Below are positions 50,745 to 60,371 of a DNA stretch of 62,471 bases, one piece after another. This DNA comes from MAG-121220-bin8 sp964433845 (lineage in GTDB: Bacteria > Bacteroidota > Bacteroidia > Flavobacteriales > Flavobacteriaceae): NCBI GenBank assembly GCA_964433845.1, contig CAYSTA010000006.1, positions 1 through 62,471 of the forward strand, in the 5' to 3' direction. Each line of letters opens with the position of its first letter. Position 1 is the first letter of the stretch. Under the pieces are notes generated by a model. The model did no database searches, was not told where the DNA came from, and was given only the letters and a program-made list of their open reading frames with translations. The position numbers were made by a program, and so were the translations under genes.

Positions 50745-53261
50745 TTACATTAAATTAGAAAAGAATATAGCATTCATTAATAGTTTGTTAGTTCCATACC
50801 AAAAAGCTCTAAAATTAGTATTATCTGTAAAAACTAATACTTTTCCTTTTCTTAGGCTATAAGTAGCAAATGGTCTAGAGTTTTTTATTGATTTAAGATT
50901 CTCTTTAGAAATATACCCACTTATTAGTGGTTTATTTGAGTATTTAATCGGATTATTATACCCAATTGAGTCATTTTTAATATAAATATTAGTATTCCTA
51001 AAAATAGAAAGATTATTATTATAATATCCGTAATTTATAGGATGTGACCTATCCAATTCAGCCTTAAAGATTGCGCCACTTGTTAACTGAGCTCCATAAT
51101 GGTTACTTTTATCTTCATATTTTAAATTCTTAGTACTAGTCTTGTTTTGATTGAATTTGAGTTTTATAAAATTATTTTTAGTTAACCAATTAATAGAATT
51201 TCTGTATCCTATTAACTTTCCACCATTTTCAACCCAAGTTTTTAATTTATCTATGGATTTTGAATCAAAATCGTACCTCCCATTAACCATTATTATTGTA
51301 TTATATTTTGAGAGATCATATCTTAAAATATTAGATTTTTTAATTTTTGTTATCGGTATCTTATACCTTGTGTCTAATAAATGCCATATTTCTCCTGCAT
51401 CATAACTTGTTACACCTTCTCCTACTATTAATGCAATATTAGCTTTTGAAATATTGGAAAATTTACCACTACCTAAATCAATACCTTTAGTATGGCTAGT
51501 TTTATAGCCATAAAAATTTACTCCACTGGTTTTACTAAGTGAAAGTATTTTTTTATTAATCTCTTGAGAACTTAATTTTTGATTTTGCATTGGAATTAAT
51601 AACGTACCATAATCAAACCTTTTTGAATCAATTGAAAAAGGTCTTGTTCCTACTTTCACCCTGATTCCTGAGTTAAGTAATTCATATAAAACTTTTGGTG
51701 AGTAGTAATCATTCCAGGTAAACAAATATGCGTAATTATTAGGATTATATATTTTCCCTTTTGGTTTTGATAAAACTAATTTTTCATACTTTTCTTTAGA
51801 TGAATAGTTAGTGTAATCTAAATTAAAAGAGTGTAAAAATGACCAGGCTGAAATGTCATAAAATAAACTATCATTAAAACTTTTTCTTTTTTCAAACATA
51901 GCTTCTATTAGTCTTATTTTGTCTTGATTCTTAGGGACTAAAATCGAATTTTCTGGTTTATATATTACATTATCAATAGTTAAACTTTTATTTAATTTAT
52001 TAGTTGAAATATTATGTTTTTTTAAAATTTCATAAAATTTATAGAGCTTTGATCTATCTTTTTTATCAGAAATTAAATAATAGTCATTTTTATTACTTAA
52101 TGCAATCTTTCTTGAATTATTAAAGAAATTAACCTGATATGCTAATAAGGTATTTTTCATTTTTATAGCAGCTTCAAGAGTTGAAAGTGAAGTGGTAAGT
52201 TGATTTTTAATTGTAAAAGGAAAGGATAATAGTCCATTTACGCTTTCTACTAAATGCCCCCTTGAACTAGCTTGTTCAAATAAGATTCCAATACTTCCAT
52301 TAATATCTGGAAATGTAGATCCTTTTCCATAATAAAAATCATCATAATTTTCTTCACTATAAAATAATGAACCTATTTCACTAAGTCTTTTTTCATGGAA
52401 TTTTCCTATCTGAGCAGTTAATTTTTGATTTTCATTAGGAGTTAATGGATTTACTCTTGATGGGATTCCGGGTTGATAGAAAAAAGTCGAATTTGTACCC
52501 ATTTCATGATGATCAGTTAAAATATTTGGAGACCAATCATGGAATGTTTTAATTCTAGCTTTAGTTTCCGGCAGTTGAACTGGTAGCCAATCTCTATTCA
52601 TGTCAAACCAATAGTGATTAGTTCTTCCTCCAGGCCAATTTTCATCAAACTCTCTATCATAATTATCAGAATTTAGATTCAAACTTTTATTTGTATTTGC
52701 CCAGTGTGCAAACCTTTGTAATCCATCAGGATTAAAAGATGGATCTAATAAAATGATACTTTTATCTAATGCTTCTAATAAGCTATTTTCATTTGAAGCA
52801 GCGAGGTGATAAGCATACAACATTGCTGCATTACTTCCACTTGGCTCATTTCCATGAATTGAATATCCTTGATAAATAACAACAGGCATGGCATTTAAAT
52901 CTTTTTTAACACCATCTTTTGAATTTAATTTCAGGTGTTCTCTTCTAATAGATTCTATTTGTTGTTGATTTTTTTTTGATGTTATAGTTAAAAGAATTAA
53001 AGATCTACCTTCATAGGTTTTCCCTCTATCAGTAATTGAAATTCTGTCAGAAGCAGTTGCTAATGAATACATATACTGAACTAATCTATCATGACTAATA
53101 TGTGAATTTCCAATTTGTTCTTCTCCTAAAGTAAATAAATTTGGCTTGGGAATCTCTTGATTATAAGATTCTGTATTACTGAAATAATAAGATAAATTAA
53201 CTTTGTTTTGAGAAAAAGAGATTAAACTAAAAAAAAGTAATATGCAGTTTAATAATCTCAT
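50745..53261 (-). CDS. exported M14 family zinc carboxypeptidase
   Basis: This 838-residue protein has a signal peptide (about 1-17, ending ISFSQ). The peptidase domain (about 40-370) shows GYSIHGNEPSGSNAAML with zinc ligands His and Glu, LLDPSFNPDGLQRF, FDMNRDWLP, LTDHHEMGTNSTFF with the third ligand, and GILFEQASSRGH with the catalytic Glu. A long C-terminal part (to 838) includes a segment like a glutamine-amidotransferase-type Rossmann region (ALIVGEGV, IIMVNGRYDF). It digests peptides outside the cytoplasm. It is 12 bases downstream of the DUF3276 gene. Confidence 0.9.
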   Translation of the reverse strand: MRLLNCILLFFSLISFSQNKVNLSYYFSNTESYNQEIPKPNLFTLGEEQIGNSHISHDRLVQYMYSLATASDRISITDRGKTYEGRSLILLTITSKKNQQQIESIRREHLKLNSKDGVKKDLNAMPVVIYQGYSIHGNEPSGSNAAMLYAYHLAASNENSLLEALDKSIILLDPSFNPDGLQRFAHWANTNKSLNLNSDNYDREFDENWPGGRTNHYWFDMNRDWLPVQLPETKARIKTFHDWSPNILTDHHEMGTNSTFFYQPGIPSRVNPLTPNENQKLTAQIGKFHEKRLSEIGSLFYSEENYDDFYYGKGSTFPDINGSIGILFEQASSRGHLVESVNGLLSFPFTIKNQLTTSLSTLEAAIKMKNTLLAYQVNFFNNSRKIALSNKNDYYLISDKKDRSKLYKFYEILKKHNISTNKLNKSLTIDNVIYKPENSILVPKNQDKIRLIEAMFEKRKSFNDSLFYDISAWSFLHSFNLDYTNYSSKEKYEKLVLSKPKGKIYNPNNYAYLFTWNDYYSPKVLYELLNSGIRVKVGTRPFSIDSKRFDYGTLLIPMQNQKLSSQEINKKILSLSKTSGVNFYGYKTSHTKGIDLGSGKFSNISKANIALIVGEGVTSYDAGEIWHLLDTRYKIPITKIKKSNILRYDLSKYNTIIMVNGRYDFDSKSIDKLKTWVENGGKLIGYRNSINWLTKNNFIKLKFNQNKTSTKNLKYEDKSNHYGAQLTSGAIFKAELDRSHPINYGYYNNNLSIFRNTNIYIKNDSIGYNNPIKYSNKPLISGYISKENLKSIKNSRPFATYSLRKGKVLVFTDNTNFRAFWYGTNKLLMNAIFFSNLM

Positions 53262-53273
53262 GTTAAAGAAAAT

Positions 53274-53720
53274 TTAAATATCATCAAAATCAACATCAGT
53301 AAAATTTTCTTCTGAAGATGATTTAGTTTCTTCAGTTTCTTTTTTTTCATCTGTTTCTTCTTTTTCTTCTTTTTCTTCAGGTTTTGAATGATGATCTTCT
53401 TTTACATAATCTTTTTGGTGTCTTTCACTAATTACTTCTAGACCTTTTTCATCAATTATATATTGAGTCATTTCCTTAACAAGATCATTAAACCCTTGAA
53501 AATCTTCTTTGTACAAATAAATTTTATGCTTTTTGAAGTAAAAACTACCATCCTCATTGGTGAATTTTTTGCTTTCAGATATGGTTAGATAATAATCTCC
53601 AGCTTTTGTAGATCTAACATCAAAAAAATAAGTTCTTCTACCGGCTCTAAGAATTTTTGAGTAAATATCTTCGGCATCATTGTATTTTCTTTCTTCCATT
53701 TGTAATAATTTATTCTCCAA
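53274..53720 (-). CDS. DUF3276 PUR-domain protein with acidic tail
   Basis: This 148-residue protein has one PUR-alpha-like domain (about 15-95): IYSKILRAGRRTYFFDVR, GDYYLTISESKKF and FYFKKHKIYLYKEDFQGF. PUR repeats bind single-stranded nucleic acid. The rest (about 100-148) is a disordered tail made largely of Glu, Lys, Asp and Ser. The start may be ATG 53720 or the Met eight codons in (MEERKYN). Role in the cell is not settled. Confidence 0.85.
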   Translation of the reverse strand: MENKLLQMEERKYNDAEDIYSKILRAGRRTYFFDVRSTKAGDYYLTISESKKFTNEDGSFYFKKHKIYLYKEDFQGFNDLVKEMTQYIIDEKGLEVISERHQKDYVKEDHHSKPEEKEEKEETDEKKETEETKSSSEENFTDVDFDDI

Positions 53721-53766
53721 AAATGAAGAAAAAATATAAACTCACCAAATATCTAAATAATTTATT

Positions 53767-55509
53767 TTAAGATGATTGCTTTAATACTGCTTTAGAGTAG
53801 TATCTGTTATTTTTAACTAATTCTTCATGAGAACCAAATTCAATTACTTTTCCATTCTCTAAAACAAGTATCTTGTCACATTTTTTAGCAGAAGAAATCC
53901 TGTGTGTAGCAACAATTAGAGTTACTTCATTACTAATTTTATTTATGTTTGACAATATTTCCTCTTCTGTTTCGGTATCTACAGCTGATAAGCTGTCATC
54001 CAATATAAGTATTTTGGGTTTTTTGATTAGTGCTCTAGCTATAGCTAGTCTTTGTTTTTGTCCACCAGAAAGGTTTACACCTCTTTCCCCTAGCAATGTT
54101 TCATATTTGTTTTTAAAACCATTAATGTCTTTTAATAAACAGGCGTTTTTAGCTGCATTTTTTACTTCTTTAATTGAAGCATTGTAGTTTCCAAATTTTA
54201 TATTTCTTTCAATGGTGTCAGAAAATAAAAAGGTAGATTGAGGAACATACCCAATAGACTTTCTTAAATTTTTAATATTTATTTTTTTAATGTTTATGTT
54301 GTCAAAAAGAATTTCACCTTTTGATGGGTCGTAAACTCTACAAATGAGCTCAAGTAATGTGGTTTTTCCTGAACCTACATTTCCCATAATAGCTATTGAC
54401 TCTCCTTTATTAATTGTAAAAGAAATGTTATTATTAGCTATAATTTTAGTTTCAGGATAGATAAAACTTACATTTTTAAAATCAATTTTTCCTTCTATTT
54501 TTTTATTGCTCTTAGATAGATAAGTTATACTGGAGTTTGTTTTTAAAAATTCATTAATTCTTTTTTGAGATGCTTCTGCTTGCTGCACAATAGATGTTAT
54601 CCAACCAACTGTTGCAACTGGCCATGTTAACATATTTACATAAATAATAAATTCAGCTAAAATTCCTAATTCAATTTCATTATTCATGTATTGTCTCCCC
54701 CCAATAAAAACAACTAAAATATTACTAATTCCAATTAACAAAATCATTAGAGGAAAAAACCAAGCTTGAATTTTTACTAATGACATGTTTTTATCTTTAC
54801 TTGAAGATGCTAGTTTTTCTAATTGATTGTTTATGTTTTCTTCTACAGTATAGGTTTTGATAATTTTAACACCACTAAAAGATTCCTGTGTATAAGTAGT
54901 GAGTTTAGATAAAAACTCTTGAACAATTTTACTTTTTAGATTAATTAATACACTTATTTTATAAATTATATATGAAAGAATAGGTAAAGGAATTAGTGTG
55001 TACATTGTAAGCTTAGGAGCAACACTAACCATGTATGTTATTACTATTACAAAAAGTGTAGAGGTATTTATTGCGTACATAATTGCAGGACCAATGTACA
55101 TTCTTACTTTACTTACATCTTCACTAATTCTATTCATTAGATCACCAGTCCTATTGTTTTTATAAAAGTCAAAACTTAGAGATTGGTATTTTTTATAAAT
55201 TTCATTTTTAAAATCAAATTCTATGAATCTGGAAACATTTATTAGCATTTGTCTCATAATAAAAGTAAAAACTCCAGCTATAATGGCTGATCCAACAATA
55301 ATTAAAATGTTTATAAAAAGTTTTTCTTTAACTATTTCAATTTCTATTGAGGATGCAATGATATAATTTTCTAGAATAGTTATTGAGTCTCCAATAAGGT
55401 TTGGAACAACTAGAGCAAATATTCTAGCTATAATAGTTATAAATATCCCAATTATTATTCTGATTTTGTATTTTAGAAAATACTTGTATAAATATTTTAA
55501 TTCTACCAT
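53767..55509 (-). CDS. ABC exporter, fused membrane and ATPase domains (MsbA-like)
   Basis: This 580-residue half-transporter has six membrane segments (to about 310) and a nucleotide-binding domain with Walker A MGNVGSGKT, GYVPQSTFLFSDTI, signature NLSGGQKQRLAIARAL, Walker B ILILDDSLSAVDT and the H-loop VATHRIS. It exports a hydrophobic compound or lipid, as a homodimer. The final segment ENGKVIEFGSHEELVKNN is typical. A -7 box TATATTTG lies 16 bases upstream of the ATG, in a 108-base gap facing nusB. Confidence 0.92.
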   Translation of the reverse strand: MVELKYLYKYFLKYKIRIIIGIFITIIARIFALVVPNLIGDSITILENYIIASSIEIEIVKEKLFINILIIVGSAIIAGVFTFIMRQMLINVSRFIEFDFKNEIYKKYQSLSFDFYKNNRTGDLMNRISEDVSKVRMYIGPAIMYAINTSTLFVIVITYMVSVAPKLTMYTLIPLPILSYIIYKISVLINLKSKIVQEFLSKLTTYTQESFSGVKIIKTYTVEENINNQLEKLASSSKDKNMSLVKIQAWFFPLMILLIGISNILVVFIGGRQYMNNEIELGILAEFIIYVNMLTWPVATVGWITSIVQQAEASQKRINEFLKTNSSITYLSKSNKKIEGKIDFKNVSFIYPETKIIANNNISFTINKGESIAIMGNVGSGKTTLLELICRVYDPSKGEILFDNINIKKINIKNLRKSIGYVPQSTFLFSDTIERNIKFGNYNASIKEVKNAAKNACLLKDINGFKNKYETLLGERGVNLSGGQKQRLAIARALIKKPKILILDDSLSAVDTETEEEILSNINKISNEVTLIVATHRISSAKKCDKILVLENGKVIEFGSHEELVKNNRYYSKAVLKQSS

Positions 55510-55524
55510 TAATTATTAAAGTCT

Positions 55525-55532
55525 CAAATATA
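55525..55532 (-). promoter_or_regulatory. -7 box (TATATTTG) of the ABC exporter gene
   Basis: On the minus strand TATATTTG fits TAnnTTTG and ends 15 bases before the ATG at 55509. No clear -33 TTG is seen. Confidence 0.4.
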
Positions 55533-55587
55533 CATCAATGAGTATTTAAATGTTTCTAAAATTCTTCTCTTTTTATAAAAATAAATT

Positions 55588-55595
55588 TATTTTTG
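55588..55595 (+). promoter_or_regulatory. -7 box (TATTTTTG) of nusB
   Basis: TATTTTTG fits TAnnTTTG and ends 22 bases before the nusB ATG at 55618. The upstream -33 element is not clear. Confidence 0.4.
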
Positions 55596-55617
55596 CCACC
55601 TATTAAAGTTCTTTAAA

Positions 55618-56559
55618 ATGTTAAATAGACGACAATTACGTTTAAAAGTCATGGAGGTTGTATATGCTTATGATAAGTCTATTGAAAAAAACATTGATTA
55701 TCAGATAAAATATTTTTTATCCTCGAATAAAAATTTTTATTGCCTATATATAACTATACTATCAATTTTTAATAAACTTTATATTTATTGTAATGAAAGA
55801 AATCTTAAAAACAATAAAAAATTTTTAAAGGATAATAACGATAATTTCTATAATAAATTTTCAAATAATTTATTTATTAAAAAATTGTCTTCTGATAAAG
55901 TATTATTAGAAAAAATAGAGTTACTAAAAATTAAATATTGGGATGACCATCCTGAATACATAACTTCTTTGATTAAAAAGATAGAAAAAAGTGATATTTT
56001 TCTTTCATATTATAAGAAGAATGAAAATTCATTTGATAGTGATAAACAATTTGTAATTAATATATTTAAAAAAATTATTGCTTCAGATAATAAGCTTTAT
56101 GAATTTTTTGAGGAAACTCAAATATCATGGGTTAATGATTTACCACTAGTTAATAGCTTGGTGTTAAACACATTAAGAAAAATTCAAAAGAGATCTAGAA
56201 AATCTTGCATAATAACCAAAATTTATAAAAATGAAGAAGACTCAGAATTTGGTATAAATTTAATTAAACAAGTAATATTAAATAAAGAAATGTTAAAGCA
56301 AGAAATAGGAAAGATTACTTCTAATTGGGATAGTGAAAGAATTGCACAGATTGATTTGATATTATTACAAATGTGTTTGACTGAATTTTTGTTTTTTAAT
56401 TCAATTCCTATTAAGGTTTCCATTAATGAATATTTGGAATTAGCTAAGGAATATTCAAGTCCAAAAAGTAATATTTTTATTAATGGCATTATGGATACGA
56501 TTTCTAAACAATTTATCCTTGAAGGGCGAATAAAGAAAAATAAGAGGGGTTTACAATAA
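55618..56559 (+). CDS. nusB: transcription antitermination factor NusB, long form
   Basis: This 313-residue protein contains the NusB fold in its C-terminal half (WDSERIAQIDLILLQMCLTEFLFF, IPIKVSINEYLELAKEYSS, INGIMDTISKQF) and starts with LNRRQLRLKVMEVVYAYD, the NusB N-terminal helix. Between them about 150 lysine-rich residues expand it to twice the E. coli length (139), as in other Bacteroidota. It helps antitermination on rRNA operons; one such operon starts at the right end of this window. It precedes DUF1573 and yajC. Confidence 0.9.
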   Translation: MLNRRQLRLKVMEVVYAYDKSIEKNIDYQIKYFLSSNKNFYCLYITILSIFNKLYIYCNERNLKNNKKFLKDNNDNFYNKFSNNLFIKKLSSDKVLLEKIELLKIKYWDDHPEYITSLIKKIEKSDIFLSYYKKNENSFDSDKQFVINIFKKIIASDNKLYEFFEETQISWVNDLPLVNSLVLNTLRKIQKRSRKSCIITKIYKNEEDSEFGINLIKQVILNKEMLKQEIGKITSNWDSERIAQIDLILLQMCLTEFLFFNSIPIKVSINEYLELAKEYSSPKSNIFINGIMDTISKQFILEGRIKKNKRGLQ

Positions 56560-56592
56560 TTTACTATTTTTGAACAGATATAAAATTAAATT

Positions 56593-57075
56593 ATGAAAAT
56601 AACGAAAACAGATATTAGATCATCAATTTATCCTTTTTTAATAGCATTTACAGTTTCACTTTTTCTAACATCTTGTGGATCAGATCCCTCAAAAAAAATA
56701 AAGAAAGAAAATATAGAATCTGCCAAAGAAAGAATTAATTCAGATTTTGACTATCCATCTATTGATTTTAATAAAACAAATCATGATTTTGGAGAAATTA
56801 TTGATGGGGATATAGTAGAAACTACTTTTACATTTACAAATTCTGGAAATTCAGATTTGAAAATTTTAAATGCTTCAGGTAGTTGTGGTTGTACAGTGCC
56901 GGAATATCCTAGAGACACCCCTATTAAACCAGGTGAATCTAGCTTTATTAAAGTAAAGTTTGATTCTTCAAATAAACCTGGAATGCAGAGAAAAACGGTT
57001 ACACTTGTAACTAATACTTCAAAGGGTAAAGAACTTTTGAATATTAAAGCTTTTGTTTTACCTAAAAATAACTAA
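56593..57075 (+). CDS. DUF1573 lipoprotein
   Basis: This 160-residue protein has a lipobox ending at Cys28 (SLFLTSC) and a beta-sandwich DUF1573 domain with HDFGEIIDGDIVETTFTFTN, LKILNASGSCGCTVPEYP and PGESSFIKVKFDSSNKPG. The Cys-Gly-Cys in SCGCT is conserved in the family. It is cell-envelope located; function unknown. The order nusB-DUF1573-yajC is common in flavobacteria. A TATTTTTG box at 56565-56572 may add an internal promoter. Confidence 0.88.
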   Translation: MKITKTDIRSSIYPFLIAFTVSLFLTSCGSDPSKKIKKENIESAKERINSDFDYPSIDFNKTNHDFGEIIDGDIVETTFTFTNSGNSDLKILNASGSCGCTVPEYPRDTPIKPGESSFIKVKFDSSNKPGMQRKTVTLVTNTSKGKELLNIKAFVLPKNN

Positions 57076-57085
57076 ATAGATTGAT

Positions 57086-57358
57086 ATGGATAGTTCTTTA
57101 ATGCCTCTAACTTTAATGCTTATAGGATTCTTTTTTTTAATGATATATCCTCAAATGAGGAGACAAAAAAAAGAAAAGAAGTTTTTGTCAGAACTAAAAG
57201 TTGGAACTAGAGTGGTTACAAAGAGTGGCCTTCATGGTAAAATTGTTGAGATAAAAGATGGAAGTGACACATGTATAATTCAAACTATGGCTGGTAAAAT
57301 TAGATATGAAATTTCAGCTATTTCTTTAGAAATGAGTAATAAAATTAATAAAAAGTAG
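57086..57358 (+). CDS. yajC: preprotein translocase accessory subunit YajC
   Basis: This 90-residue protein has one N-terminal membrane helix (MLIGFFFLMIYPQMR) followed by basic QKKEKKF and the YajC body FLSELKVGTRVVTKSGLHGKIVEI. It belongs to the SecDF-YajC accessory complex of the translocon; secDF is not in the window. It follows DUF1573 by 10 bases and precedes pyrD by 21. Confidence 0.92.
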   Translation: MDSSLMPLTLMLIGFFFLMIYPQMRRQKKEKKFLSELKVGTRVVTKSGLHGKIVEIKDGSDTCIIQTMAGKIRYEISAISLEMSNKINKK

Positions 57359-57379
57359 TGGTTAATATTATTAAGTTAG

Positions 57380-58414
57380 ATGTATAAGAAACTGTTAAAA
57401 CCTATTCTTTTCTGTATTGATCCAGAAAGAGTTCATAAAATAACATTTTTCTTTATCAACTTAATATTTAAAATACCTTTATTATCTGCTTTAATCTCAA
57501 AAATTTATTCTTTAAATAATCCGATTCTTGAAACCGAAGTTTTTGGAATAAAATTCCCAAATCCAATTGGATTGGCAGCAGGCTTTGATAAAAACGCTAA
57601 ACTATATAATGAGTTTTCAAATTTTGGATTTGGTTTCATTGAAATTGGTACAGTTACTCCATTGCCACAAGAAGGTAATCCAAAAAAAAGACTATTTAGA
57701 TTAGTTAGTGATGAGGCTATAATTAACCGTATGGGTTTTAACAATATTGGAGTTGAAGAAGTTGTTAAAAGATTAAAGTTTAATAAAGGAGTAATTGTAG
57801 GTGGTAATATTGGAAAAAATAAGATTACAGATTTAAATAATTATATACAAGACTATTTAATTTGTTTTGAAAAACTATACCCTTATGTCAATTATTTTGC
57901 AATTAATGTAAGTTCTCCTAATACTGAAAAGTTGAGAGATTTGCAGCAAAGAGATTTGCTTAAAAATCTTTTAGAGGCAATTCAGAAAAAAAATAAATCA
58001 TATTCTTTTCCAAAACCTGTTTTATTGAAGATCGGTCCAGATCTTTCTCAAGATCAACTCATTGATGTTGTTGAAGTAATTAAGGAAACTTCTCTAGACG
58101 GGATTATAGCAACAAACACAACTGTATCAAGAGACAATTTATCCTCATCAGAGAATTTAGTAAATCAAGAGGGAGGTCTAAGTGGTAAGCCAATTTCTAA
58201 AAAATCTACTAATATTATTAAATTTTTACATGAAAAAAGTAATGGATCTATTCCAATTATTGGAGTTGGCGGTATCATGAATCCTGATGATGCAATTGAA
58301 AAAATTAAAGCGGGCGCTACCTTAATTCAACTATATTCAGGTTTTGTTTATAGTGGACCATCCATTGTTAAAAAAATAAATAATGCAATAATAGATTATA
58401 GATTGAATCAGTAG
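57380..58414 (+). CDS. pyrD: dihydroorotate dehydrogenase (quinone), class 2
   Basis: This 344-residue FMN enzyme oxidises dihydroorotate with a quinone. The N-terminal amphipathic region (MYKKLLKPILFCIDPERVHK) is the membrane-association part of class 2. FPNPIGLAAGFDKNAK, GFGFIEIGTVTPLPQEGNP, NRMGFNN, INVSSPNT, ATNTTVSRDN and GVGGIMNPDDA follow. The catalytic Ser is within INVSSPNTEKLRDLQ. It is a pyrimidine-pathway partner of pyrF at 20055 but not linked to it. Confidence 0.95.
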   Translation: MYKKLLKPILFCIDPERVHKITFFFINLIFKIPLLSALISKIYSLNNPILETEVFGIKFPNPIGLAAGFDKNAKLYNEFSNFGFGFIEIGTVTPLPQEGNPKKRLFRLVSDEAIINRMGFNNIGVEEVVKRLKFNKGVIVGGNIGKNKITDLNNYIQDYLICFEKLYPYVNYFAINVSSPNTEKLRDLQQRDLLKNLLEAIQKKNKSYSFPKPVLLKIGPDLSQDQLIDVVEVIKETSLDGIIATNTTVSRDNLSSSENLVNQEGGLSGKPISKKSTNIIKFLHEKSNGSIPIIGVGGIMNPDDAIEKIKAGATLIQLYSGFVYSGPSIVKKINNAIIDYRLNQ

Positions 58415-58449
58415 TCTATTTTTTCTATATTTAGATAAAACATAATAAT

Positions 58450-60348
58450 TTGGAAAGAATTGATAATTACGTGCCAAAATCCCTCGAGGATTATAATAGA
58501 CTTTATAATGAAAGTATAACAAACCCTGAATCTTTTTGGGAAAAAATTGCATCTACTTTTATCTGGAAAAAAAAATGGAATAATGTTTTGTCATTTGATT
58601 TTAATAAACCAGAGTTTACTTGGTTTGATGGAGGGAAGCTTAATATATCAGAAAATTGTTTAGATAGACATTTAGTAGATAAAGCTGATCAAACAGCAAT
58701 TTTGTTTGAACCAAATGATCCAAAAGAAAAACATCAGGAAATTTCTTATAGAGAATTACATAAGAGAGTATGTAGGTTTTCTAATGTTTTAAAGAAAAAT
58801 AATATACATAAAGGTGATAGAGTTTGTTTGTATATGCCAATGGTACCTGAACTTGCAGTTGCTGTTTTAGCATGTTCTAGAATTGGTGTTGTGCATTCAG
58901 TTGTTTTTGCTGGTTTTTCTTCAACTGCTTTAGCTGCAAGAATTAATGATGCTGATTGTAAAATGTTGATTACTGCAGATGGTAGTTTTAGAGGAAGTAA
59001 GACAATAGATCTCAAGAGTATTGCAGACGAAGCTTTAGCTAGTTGTCCTTCTATTGAAGTATCTATTGTACTTAAGAGAATAAATAGTAATATACAATTA
59101 AATGAGATTGATAAGTGGTGGCACGATGAAATATCTATGGCTTCCAATGAATGTGAAGCCATTGGAATTGATTCTGAAGATCCGCTTTTTATTTTATATA
59201 CTTCTGGATCGACAGGTAAACCAAAAGGTATGGTTCATTCATGTGGGGGATATATGGTGTATTCTGAATATTCATTTAAAAATGTTTTTCAATATAAAAA
59301 AGGAGATGTTTATTGGTGTACAGCTGATATAGGTTGGATAACAGGTCATAGTTATATTGTTTACGGCCCTCTTTTATCAGGTGCAACGACAGTTATGTTT
59401 GAAGGAGTGCCTTCATATCCTGATTTTGGACGTTTTTGGGAAATCTGTGAAAAACATAGTATTACTCATTTTTATACTGCTCCAACAGCAATTAGAGCTT
59501 TAGCCAAACATCCAAAATCTTTTGTATCTAAATATAATTTGAATTCTTTAAAAGTTTTAGGAACTGTAGGAGAACCTATAAATGAAGAGGCTTGGAATTG
59601 GTATAATGAAGTTGTCGGTAAAAAAAGTTGCCCAATAGTTGATACTTGGTGGCAAACAGAAACTGGGGGAATCATGATCTCTTCAATTGCAGGAATTACA
59701 GATCAAAAACCAACCTTTGCTACAAAACCTATGATTGGAATTCAACCTGTTCTATTAGATAATGATGGACAAGAGATTTCAGATTCAAATACAAATGGAA
59801 TTTTAGCGATTAAGTATCCATGGCCTTCAATTGCCAGAACAATCTATGGTGATCATGAGAGATATAAAAAAGTTTACTTTACTGCTTACCCTGGTTATTA
59901 TTTTCCAGGTGATGGTGCATTTAGAGATGATAATGAGAATTATAGAATAACTGGTAGGGTAGACGATGTTGTAATTGTTTCTGGGCATAATCTAGGAACT
60001 GCACCAATTGAGGATGCTATAAACTTACATGAAAATGTAGTTGAAAGTGCACTCGTTGGTTTTCCACATGATATAAAAGGAAATGCTTTGTATGCATTTG
60101 TAATTTTAAAAGATGATTCTATAAAAGAAAATATAAATACTGAAATTAATGACTTGATTTCAAAAACTATAGGTCCAATTGCAAAACCTGAAAAAATTCA
60201 GATCGTTCCTGGGCTTCCAAAAACTAGAAGCGGTAAGATTATGCGCAGAATTCTTAGAAAAATTGCTAATGGTGAAAAGGATAATTTTGGAGATATTTCT
60301 ACACTACTAAACCCCGAAATAGTTGAATTAATAGTTAAAGGATTTTAA
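58450..60348 (+). CDS. acs: acetyl-CoA synthetase
   Basis: This 632-residue enzyme activates acetate to acetyl-CoA through acetyl-AMP. Motifs are YTSGSTGKPKGMVHS (P-loop), WCTADIGWITGHSYIVYGP, VDTWWQTETGG, TGRVDDVVIVSGHNLGT and the acetylation site TRSGKIMRR with Lys596. Length and order match bacterial Acs. The start is TTG at 58450, since the next in-frame Met lies far inside the domain. Acetyl-CoA also comes from the kbl reaction in this window. It is convergent with the M42 peptidase gene, 23 bases apart. Confidence 0.95.
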   Translation: MERIDNYVPKSLEDYNRLYNESITNPESFWEKIASTFIWKKKWNNVLSFDFNKPEFTWFDGGKLNISENCLDRHLVDKADQTAILFEPNDPKEKHQEISYRELHKRVCRFSNVLKKNNIHKGDRVCLYMPMVPELAVAVLACSRIGVVHSVVFAGFSSTALAARINDADCKMLITADGSFRGSKTIDLKSIADEALASCPSIEVSIVLKRINSNIQLNEIDKWWHDEISMASNECEAIGIDSEDPLFILYTSGSTGKPKGMVHSCGGYMVYSEYSFKNVFQYKKGDVYWCTADIGWITGHSYIVYGPLLSGATTVMFEGVPSYPDFGRFWEICEKHSITHFYTAPTAIRALAKHPKSFVSKYNLNSLKVLGTVGEPINEEAWNWYNEVVGKKSCPIVDTWWQTETGGIMISSIAGITDQKPTFATKPMIGIQPVLLDNDGQEISDSNTNGILAIKYPWPSIARTIYGDHERYKKVYFTAYPGYYFPGDGAFRDDNENYRITGRVDDVVIVSGHNLGTAPIEDAINLHENVVESALVGFPHDIKGNALYAFVILKDDSIKENINTEINDLISKTIGPIAKPEKIQIVPGLPKTRSGKIMRRILRKIANGEKDNFGDISTLLNPEIVELIVKGF

Positions 60349-60371
60349 CCACAATATTGTAATTTAGAATA

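Noticed and set aside
58746..59162. 138-codon open frame opposite acs
   Set aside because: Lies entirely inside the conserved acetyl-CoA synthetase gene on the other strand and resembles no family.
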